Source: Burkholderiales bacterium
GTDB taxonomy: Bacteria; Pseudomonadota; Gammaproteobacteria; Burkholderiales; Burkholderiaceae_C
DNA: 64,000 nt
Reading direction: 5' to 3'
NCBI GenBank assembly: GCA_016702555.1
Contig: JADJDV010000007.1
Location: forward strand, 744,001-808,000
Under the pieces are notes generated by a model, which did no database searches, was not told the origin of the DNA, and was given only the letters and a program-made list of their open reading frames with translations. The position numbers were made by a program, and so were the translations under genes. The first letter of the stretch is position 1. Every line of letters starts with the position of its first letter. Shown piece by piece: positions 58,158-64,000 of the stretch.

Positions 58158-59459
58158 ATGACGACCACTCTCGATCAAGCCCTGGCCGACGCCACCGAGC
58201 GCTACCGCCAGTCGCACCCCGCCAGCGAGCGCATCTACCACGACGCCACGCTGGCGCTGCCCGGCGGCAACACGCGCAGCGTGCTGTTCTTCGCGCCCTT
58301 TCCGCCGGCCATGCAGCGCGGCGAAGGCTGCCACCTGTGGGACGCCGACGGCCACCGCTACCTGGATGCGCTGGGCGAATTCACCGCCGGGCTGTACGGC
58401 CACTCCGAGCCGGCGATCCGCCACGCCATCACCGAGACCCTGGCCGATGGCTTGAGCCTGTCCTCGCACACCGCGCGTGAAGGCGCGCTGGCGCGCGAGC
58501 TGCAGCGGCGCTTTCCGGCGATGGAACTGCTGCGCTTCACCAACTCGGGCACCGAGGCCAACCTGATGGCGCTGGCCTCGGCCTGCGCCCACACGGGGCG
58601 GCGCAAGGTGCTGGTCTTCAAGGGCGGCTACCACGGCGGCGTGCTGGCGTTTGCCGGCGGCGGCTCGCCGGTCAACGTGCCGCACGACTGGATCGTGGCG
58701 CGCTACAACGACCTTCAGGATGTGCATCAGCGCGTGGCGCCGCACCGTGGCGAACTGGCGGCGATCCTGGTCGAGCCGATGCTGGGCTCGGGCGGCTGCA
58801 TTCCGGGCGAGCCCGAATTCCTGCAAGGCCTGCGCGCGCTGGCCGATGAGTGCGGCGCGCTGCTGATCTTCGATGAGGTGATGACCTCGCGCCTGTCCTT
58901 CGGCGGCCGCCAGGCCCTGCTGGGCATCCGGCCCGACCTGACCACGCTGGGCAAGTACTTCGGCGGCGGCCTGTCGTTTGGCGCCTTTGGCGGGCGGGCC
59001 GACGTGATGCAGCGCTACGACCCGCGCGGCAGCGGCGCGCTGCAACACGCCGGCACCTTCAACAACAACGTGCTGACGATGGCGGCGGGCCTGGCCGGGC
59101 TGACGCAGGTGCTGAGCGCCGAGCGACTGGAGAGCTTGAACGCGCGCGGCGAGGCGCTGCGCCAGCGCCTCAACGCCCTGCTGGCCGGGCACGGCGTGGC
59201 GATGCAGTTCACCGGCCTGGGTTCGCTGATGCAGATGCAATCGCTGGCCGGTCCGGTCCGCAGCGCCGATGACCTGGCGGCGGGCGACGACCGTGTGAAG
59301 GCGCTGGTGTTTTTCGAGTTGCTGGCGCGCGGCGTGTTCATGGCGCGGCGCGGCTTCATGGCGCTGTCGCTGCCTTTCGGCGAGGCCGAGTGCGATCAGT
59401 TCACGCAGGCGCTGGACGAGGTCGTCACGGCGCGGCGGGCGGTGTTGCCGTCGCTGTAG
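58158..59459 (+). CDS. Class III aminotransferase, beta-phenylalanine transaminase-like
   Basis: The 433-residue PLP enzyme has Lys266 in TTLGKYFGGG, Asp239 in IFDEVM and the SGTEAN phosphate site near 130. Family relatives include glutamate-1-semialdehyde mutase, but its wording (GGNTRSVLFFAPFP, WDADGHRY, TFNNNVLTMAAG, RRGF) follows the Variovorax beta-phenylalanine aminotransferase as I recall it. The arginines that bind the carboxylates there appear as Arg40 and Arg398. A beta-amino acid is thus a likely donor. It starts 13 bases after the flavoprotein gene. Confidence 0.85.
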   Translation: MTTTLDQALADATERYRQSHPASERIYHDATLALPGGNTRSVLFFAPFPPAMQRGEGCHLWDADGHRYLDALGEFTAGLYGHSEPAIRHAITETLADGLSLSSHTAREGALARELQRRFPAMELLRFTNSGTEANLMALASACAHTGRRKVLVFKGGYHGGVLAFAGGGSPVNVPHDWIVARYNDLQDVHQRVAPHRGELAAILVEPMLGSGGCIPGEPEFLQGLRALADECGALLIFDEVMTSRLSFGGRQALLGIRPDLTTLGKYFGGGLSFGAFGGRADVMQRYDPRGSGALQHAGTFNNNVLTMAAGLAGLTQVLSAERLESLNARGEALRQRLNALLAGHGVAMQFTGLGSLMQMQSLAGPVRSADDLAAGDDRVKALVFFELLARGVFMARRGFMALSLPFGEAECDQFTQALDEVVTARRAVLPSL

Positions 59460-59485
59460 AGGGCGCCCCGTTCGAGTGGGCGTAT

Positions 59486-60298
59486 TCAGCGGCCGATGAA
59501 CTTCGGCGCGCGCTTCTCGATGAACGCGAGCGGGCCCTCTCGCGCATCCTGGCTGCGCATGACCTCGCGCTTGGCCCCGTTCTCCAGCGCAAACGCGCTG
59601 TGCAACGCAAGCCCACTGCTCTGGATGGCGGTCCGCCGCACCGCCTGCACCGCGACAGGACCGTTGCCGGCGATCTGTTCCGCTAGTTCCAATGCGCGTG
59701 CAAGCAGTTGGTCGCTCGGCAAAAGTTCGGTGACCAAGCCCCACTGAAGCGCTTGTTGGGCACTGAACGGTCGGCCAGTGAGGAGCAGTTGCATGGCTGC
59801 CGCCGTCGGCACCTGCCGGGGCAGCCTGGCCATCGAGCCCGCGAACGGCAGCAGTGCACGCTGAACTTCTGGCAGGCCGAACTGAGCATGATCGGCCGCG
59901 ATTCGAATGTCGGTGCCCAGCATCAATTCGAAACCAGCGGCGAAGCAGACGCCGTTGATGGCGCAAATGGTTGGTTTGACGATGTCGAAATCCCGCAGCG
60001 AGGAGATTTCCAGGGTACGCTCGTCCTCCAGCAATCGCCGATCGAACTCATCTTGCGGCACTCTGGCGCCCGTCATCAGCGGCAGGGTCAAGCCCAAGTC
60101 TCCGCCCGAGCAAAAGGCGGCATTGCCGGTGCCCGTGAGCACCACCACTCGCGTTCGCGCATCGGCCTTTACCGTGAGAAAGGCATCCGCCAAGGCGCAC
60201 AGCATCTTGGGCGATAGGGCGTTTCTTGCTTCCGGCCGGTCGATCCGGACCATCGCGATGTGCTCGCCATGCGTGTCGACGTGAATCGTGCCGCTCAT
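59486..60298 (-). CDS. Enoyl-CoA hydratase/isomerase family protein
   Basis: The 270-residue crotonase-fold protein has the oxyanion-hole segment NAAFCSGGDLGLTL near residue 60 and GFELMLGTDIRIAADHAQFGLPEV near residue 118. The second catalytic glutamate is in the PEV segment, but a full hydratase pair is not clear. Its start overlaps the end of the acyl-CoA ligase gene by 4 bases (60295-60298). It is slightly AT-richer than the genes on the other strand. Confidence 0.88.
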   Translation of the reverse strand: MSGTIHVDTHGEHIAMVRIDRPEARNALSPKMLCALADAFLTVKADARTRVVVLTGTGNAAFCSGGDLGLTLPLMTGARVPQDEFDRRLLEDERTLEISSLRDFDIVKPTICAINGVCFAAGFELMLGTDIRIAADHAQFGLPEVQRALLPFAGSMARLPRQVPTAAAMQLLLTGRPFSAQQALQWGLVTELLPSDQLLARALELAEQIAGNGPVAVQAVRRTAIQSSGLALHSAFALENGAKREVMRSQDAREGPLAFIEKRAPKFIGR

Positions 60299-62145
60299 GC
60301 GCTGTCCTCTGGTGAACCACTGTGGTCGGTCAGCCGCCAGCGCAAGGCGAACGGCATCATCATTTCCTTGATGATGGCCGCGGCTTCGGCATCGCCTCCG
60401 TGGTTGAAGACCACCTGAAACCCCTGATTGTCGGCAAGCAGCTCGGCCATGACCCTTGCCTGCAGCGACCGCTGCATCAACCGGTTTTCGATGACCTGCA
60501 GCGTGGCCATTTCCCTCAGCCGCGGCTTGAAGAACTTGCCAATGGCCGTCACGGGAAGTGAGTCCACGATGAATATCTGCTTTGGAACCGCCGGGCGTTC
60601 CGGCATGTGGTGCTCAGCGAACGCCAGCAGAGCCGGTGCATCGGCCGTCGAGCCGGGCTTCAGCGTGACATACGCCACCGGCAGCTCGCCCGCATACTCG
60701 TCAGGCGCGCCGACGGCAGCGACCATGAGCACCTCCGGATGCTTCTGAAGTGTCTCTTCGATCATCAAGGGATCAATGTTGTGGCTGCTGCGAATGATCA
60801 TGTCTTTCGCGCGACCGGTCACGTACAGACGCCCTTGCGGATCGAAATGTCCGATATCACCGCTGCTCAACCATCCGTCGTCGAGAAAGATTCCCGCGTT
60901 CCTGCTCCTGTCGGTGTAGCCGGGGCTGACGTTGGGCCCACGGATCTGCAGCTCTCCATCCTGTCCGGTGGCCACCGGCGTTCCCTCCGCATTCACTGCC
61001 TGGACAGTGACGAACGGTATCGGCAAGCCCACCGAGCCCGCCGTGCGCGGCAGGGCGCAGGGTTCGATGGCGATGACTCCGCCGCATTCGGTCATCCCCA
61101 GGATGTTTCGCACCGGGATCCGGAAGCGCTGCTCGAATGCGTCTGCCAGATCCGGCGGCAAGGGCGATCCCCCGGTCAGCAGGCATCGGATGCGGGAGAT
61201 GTCCGCGCCGCTGGCTGGCAAGGCCAGCAGTGAAGACATGATTGTGGGAACCGCCGCCAGCAGGGTCGCCCCCTCCCGTTCCGCGAATTCCCAGTAGCGC
61301 TGGACGAACGCGGGGTTTCTCATGCCGAGCAGCGTGGGCAGTACGACCGTCGCGCCTGCCAGGAACATGGACAGGCCGTACACGAACGAACCCGCGACAT
61401 GAAACAGCGGAAAGCCATTGATGATCACGTCTTGGCTGGAGGCGCCGTACATGGACGCCGCGCCGCCCGCCGCGCAAAGCTGATTGCGATGCCGATGCTG
61501 CGCGAGCTTGGGGCTTCCGGTGGTGCCCCCCGTGTGGAAAAGGGCGGCGATGTCGTCTGGTGCCGCGCGTGCCGCCAGCGGCGCATCGCTTTGCGCGGCG
61601 ACGGCCTGATCGAAATCCAGGGCATGGTCGGTTTCGGCCGTTGCCCCCACCACCAGAACGTTTTTCAGGCGCGGGCAGCGTTGACGAATGCCGGACACGC
61701 GCGACCAGATGTCCAGCTCGGGGTGCGGCCCCAGCGCGACAAGGATGTTCACTTCCGCCGCCTGCAGCAGTTCCGCGATGTGTTCCTCGCCGAGGAGATA
61801 GTTGATGGGACACGCAATGCCCACCGCCTCCGCGCCCCACAGCGCGAAGTGTGCTTGTGGAATGGCCGGCAGCAGGAATGCAACTCGCGGCGGCGCATGG
61901 CCGCATAAGGATTGAAACAAGCGGGCGGTGCGCCGTACCTGGGCGACGAACTGCGGATAAGACCACCGCTCGGACGGTTCGGCCAGGTCCGCGCTCTTGA
62001 TGTAGCTGAGGGCGGTAGCGCTGGGGTGTCTTGCCGCCTGAACCTCCAGGGCATCCATCACGCTCGCATACGGCAGAGACTCCTCGAACGGGCGCGACTC
62101 GATCGCGCGAACATCGTCAAGGGAGAAGATGGTGCGAAGGCTCAC
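60295..62145 (-). CDS. AMP-binding acyl-CoA synthetase
   Basis: The 616-residue ligase activates a carboxylic acid to its CoA thioester through an acyl-adenylate. It has the P-loop LFHTGGTTGSPKLA, the NILGMTECGG motif, the hinge LYVTGRAKDMI and the C-terminal lysine in VTAIGKFFKPRL. The GTG at 62145 (VSLRTIFSLDDV) has GGAG before it and fits family N-termini; the ORF could extend 48 codons to 62289, but that part looks non-coding. It pairs with the enoyl-CoA hydratase gene. The substrate is unknown. Confidence 0.88.
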   Translation of the reverse strand: MSLRTIFSLDDVRAIESRPFEESLPYASVMDALEVQAARHPSATALSYIKSADLAEPSERWSYPQFVAQVRRTARLFQSLCGHAPPRVAFLLPAIPQAHFALWGAEAVGIACPINYLLGEEHIAELLQAAEVNILVALGPHPELDIWSRVSGIRQRCPRLKNVLVVGATAETDHALDFDQAVAAQSDAPLAARAAPDDIAALFHTGGTTGSPKLAQHRHRNQLCAAGGAASMYGASSQDVIINGFPLFHVAGSFVYGLSMFLAGATVVLPTLLGMRNPAFVQRYWEFAEREGATLLAAVPTIMSSLLALPASGADISRIRCLLTGGSPLPPDLADAFEQRFRIPVRNILGMTECGGVIAIEPCALPRTAGSVGLPIPFVTVQAVNAEGTPVATGQDGELQIRGPNVSPGYTDRSRNAGIFLDDGWLSSGDIGHFDPQGRLYVTGRAKDMIIRSSHNIDPLMIEETLQKHPEVLMVAAVGAPDEYAGELPVAYVTLKPGSTADAPALLAFAEHHMPERPAVPKQIFIVDSLPVTAIGKFFKPRLREMATLQVIENRLMQRSLQARVMAELLADNQGFQVVFNHGGDAEAAAIIKEMMMPFALRWRLTDHSGSPEDSA

Positions 62146-62354
62146 TGCTGCTCCAGAGGTCGGTCGATCGAACTGGGTGCCGTGCCACTCGGTCCCGTAG
62201 CACCGAGCCAGAATTTCGATGAGGGATCGGCGCTTGTCTGTCCTCAGCGAGGAGGCAAGCATGGGATTATCCAGGGGAACGCATCGCATCTGCTGCGACC
62301 GCCTGTCATGAGCACGGCGACTACCCAGCGAACCGCGTGGCCGCTTACGCTGGT

Positions 62355-62432
62355 GAAACAGCAGAGACTGATGAACAACGCCCTGAAGGCTCAGAAACAG
62401 CAGAGACTGATGAACAGCGCCCTGAAGGCTCA
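62355..62432. repeat. Two tandem 39-base units
   Basis: Two adjacent 39-base units starting GAAACAGCAGAGACTGATGA differ by one base (AAC versus AGC). The period is divisible by three. In the plus-strand frame from ATG 62308 they encode KQQRLMN(N/S)ALKAQ twice. The units lie between the start of the acyl-CoA ligase and the end of the Crp/Fnr-type gene; no known element is recognised. Confidence 0.85.
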
Positions 62433-62442
62433 GAAATTCAGC

Positions 62443-63081
62443 TCATGCGCCCGCCAGCGCGCGCAGCCCGTTCAGATCGAGCAGGTTCAGCACCCGGCCG
62501 GTGCCGCTGATCAGGCTGCGCTCGCGCAGCTGGCGCAGCACGCGCGACAGGGTTTCGGGCGCGATGCCCAGTTGCGCGGCGATCATGCGCTTGCGCTGGC
62601 GCAGCAGCACGGCTTGCGCACCGGGCGCGCCTAGCGCCGGCTCGGCATGGCGCAGCAGCCATTCGGCGCAGCGCGCCTCGGCGTCCTTGGCCAGCCGGCT
62701 CACCGCCAGTTCAGTCTGCTGGCGATGCGCGCGCGCCAGGTCGTGCAGCACCGACAGCGCCGCCTGCGGCAGCGTCTTGAGCCCGGCGGCAAAGGCCGTG
62801 AGCGGCACGCGCCGCGCCTGTACCGTGGTGTCGGCGGTGGCGTCGACGATCGGGCTCAGGCCCAGCACCGCGCAACTGGCGTTGAGCCAGAACGGCCCCT
62901 CGACCATGCCCATCAGATGCACCAGGCCGTCGCTGCCGAGCAGGCCAAGCGCGACCCGGCCCTCGTCCACGTGGTAGACGTGCGTCATGTCGCTGCCGCG
63001 CTGCAACAGCACGGCACCGGGGGCGACGGTACAGACATCGCCCGGCCAGTCGAACGCGTTCGGTGACAGCATGAGGGGCAC
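62443..63081 (-). CDS. Crp/Fnr-family transcriptional regulator
   Basis: The 212-residue protein has an N-terminal cyclic-nucleotide-binding-like beta-roll (to about residue 115), a dimer helix, and a C-terminal winged helix with recognition helix PETLSRVLRQLRE. The E-x-x-S-R pattern is the one by which FNR reads TTGAT. It lacks the N-terminal four-cysteine cluster site of FNR, so it is more like Dnr/Nnr or another sensor. The start is GTG 63081 or ATG 63072. A perfect FNR box lies just upstream. Confidence 0.9.
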   Translation of the reverse strand: MPLMLSPNAFDWPGDVCTVAPGAVLLQRGSDMTHVYHVDEGRVALGLLGSDGLVHLMGMVEGPFWLNASCAVLGLSPIVDATADTTVQARRVPLTAFAAGLKTLPQAALSVLHDLARAHRQQTELAVSRLAKDAEARCAEWLLRHAEPALGAPGAQAVLLRQRKRMIAAQLGIAPETLSRVLRQLRERSLISGTGRVLNLLDLNGLRALAGA

Positions 63082-63107
63082 TGTGCCGTGTGGCGCCGGT
63101 GCCGGCC

Positions 63108-63121
63108 TTGATACACATCAA
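63108..63121. promoter_or_regulatory. FNR-type operator (TTGAT-N4-ATCAA)
   Basis: TTGATACACATCAA is a perfect 14-base palindrome matching the FNR/ANR consensus. It lies 26 to 35 bases upstream of the possible start codons of the Crp/Fnr-type gene. That protein's recognition helix has the residues expected to bind this half-site, so autoregulation or control by a true FNR is likely. Confidence 0.8.
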
Positions 63122-63141
63122 CCGGGCGGGCTTTGACTTAA

Positions 63142-63300
63142 GAAGGTGTGAACGAACCCGTCGCACCCGCTCTGGCCGCCAAAACGACGCCACTCTTCGT
63201 TGCAAATACTCGCCGTAGCTCAAGCTACGTCTGCGCTTTGCGCCTCGATTGGCGCCGCTTTGACGACCCGCTCGGACGCGCCGGGCTCATTCACACCTTC
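63142..63300. repeat. Palindromic mini-element (family C), copy 2
   Basis: The terminal arms 63142-63164 and 63278-63300 match in 20 of 23 bases, with GAAGGTGTGAA fully paired. Inside, CGCCACTCTTCGTTGCA (63188-63204) and GCGCCTCGATTGGCG (63240-63254) match the copy at 48601-48683 in 16 of 17 and 14 of 15 bases. The central stem CGTAGCT/AGCTACG (63214-63220/63223-63229) differs in sequence but not in form. The right end supplies the last codons and TGA of the glycerate kinase gene. Confidence 0.85.
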
Positions 63301-64000
63301 CGAGCAACAGCGCGCGGAAATCGTTGACGTTGGTGTGCGTGGGCCCGGTGACGACCAGGTCGTCGAGTGCGCCGAAGAAGCCCACGGCGTCGTGGCGCGC
63401 CAGGTGATCGGGCAGATCGAGGCCGAGCGCGGCGGCGCGCGCCAGCGTGTCGGGCGCGACCAGGGCGCCGGCGTTGTCTTCCACGCCGTCGATGCCGTCG
63501 GTGTCGGCGGCCAGGCCCCAGACGCCGGGCTGGCCTTGCAGCGCCTGCGCCAACGCCAGGCTGAACTCGCCCGCGCGCCCGCCGCGCCCCGGCTTGGCGC
63601 CAGGCACCAGCGCGCCGAGCGTGACCGTGGTCTCGCCGCCGCTCAGGATCACGCAGGGCGTCTCGAACGCGCCCTTGCCGGCGACGGCGGCGCGCGCCAG
63701 CGCGGCGTGCACGCGGCCGATCTCGCGCGACTCGCCCTCGATCTCGTCGCTCAGGATGTGGGCGGCGATGCCGGCGGCGCGCGCCGCCTCGGCCGCCGCC
63801 TGCAGCGACTGCTGCGGCGTGGCGATCAGCCGCACCTGGTGGCGCGCGAACAGTGGGTCATCCGGCTTCGGGGTTTCCAGCGCGCCGCTTTCCAGCCCGG
63901 CGACGATGGCCGGCGGCAGCGCGATGCCGTGGCGCCGCGCGATCGCCAGCGCCTCGGCGCAGGTGCTCTCGTCGCCCACCGTGGGGCCGCTGGCGATCAC
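63287..64000 (-). CDS. Glycerate 2-kinase (DUF4147/MOFRL family), N-terminus cut by the window
   Basis: The C-terminal 237 or so residues of a glycerate kinase of the TtuD/GckA type, which makes 2-phosphoglycerate from D-glycerate. The MOFRL domain is seen: CVILSGGETTVTL, GRAGEFSLALA, LAADTDGIDG and the end TGPTHTNVNDFRALLL. The start lies beyond base 64000; family members are about 420 residues. The last codons (GRCE, stop) come from the arm of the palindromic element. Confidence 0.92.
   Translation of the reverse strand: MIASGPTVGDESTCAEALAIARRHGIALPPAIVAGLESGALETPKPDDPLFARHQVRLIATPQQSLQAAAEAARAAGIAAHILSDEIEGESREIGRVHAALARAAVAGKGAFETPCVILSGGETTVTLGALVPGAKPGRGGRAGEFSLALAQALQGQPGVWGLAADTDGIDGVEDNAGALVAPDTLARAAALGLDLPDHLARHDAVGFFGALDDLVVTGPTHTNVNDFRALLLGRCE

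Noticed and set aside
62146..62289. 48-codon N-terminal extension of the acyl-CoA ligase
   Set aside because: The GTG at 62145 has a proper GGAG and matches the usual family N-terminus, whereas the extension looks non-coding.

Overview
The window is a high-GC chromosomal segment of a betaproteobacterium, most likely a member of Burkholderiales/Comamonadaceae. This rests on the gene orders carA-lipoprotein-carB-greA and yhbY/rlmE-ftsH-folP-glmM, a Kdo hydroxylase, TctAB and TRAP transporters, DUF3422 and DUF4149 proteins, and several dispersed palindromic repeats of a kind I associate with that family. Genus cannot be fixed from the sequence alone.

Bases 1-14435 are mainly housekeeping: carbamoyl-phosphate synthase, GreA, a lipid A-core Kdo hydroxylase, a glycosyltransferase, ribosome-linked YhbY and RlmE, FtsH, dihydropteroate synthase and phosphoglucosamine mutase. 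Bases 14436-30800 hold transport and general metabolism: TctBA, DUF3422, gamma-glutamyltransferase, two DMT exporters, a two-component system, an unusual SDR, a MaoC-Pta fusion, a SulP transporter, a quinone reductase and a GNAT. Bases 31006-40277 carry the lspA-ileS-ribF block, an HNH protein, an ATPase, and yceH with two acyl-CoA dehydrogenases.

Bases 40278-43871 look inserted: a decayed IS630 element with both ends and its TA duplication, followed by a large secreted leucine-rich-repeat protein with an IPTL-CTERM sorting tail. purN, an RsmB-like methyltransferase and a desaturase follow. An intact IS5-family element (47292-48462) then interrupts one arm of an older palindromic element whose 32-base arms match perfectly once the IS is removed.

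Bases 48721-62145 form an accessory catabolic region: LysR regulator, indolepyruvate oxidoreductase pair, TRAP transporter, small orphan protein, D-amino-acid-dehydrogenase-like flavoprotein, and an aminotransferase resembling the beta-phenylalanine transaminase of Variovorax; an acyl-CoA ligase and enoyl-CoA hydratase lie on the other strand. Read together they could import and degrade D- or beta-aromatic amino acids to arylacetyl-CoA. The right end has a Crp/Fnr-type regulator with a perfect FNR box in front of it and a truncated glycerate kinase.

The most interesting non-coding signals are three structured repeat families (two members each), whose stems stay paired while their sequences change, and a promoter plus terminator in the greA leader that resembles the E. 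coli GraL arrangement.
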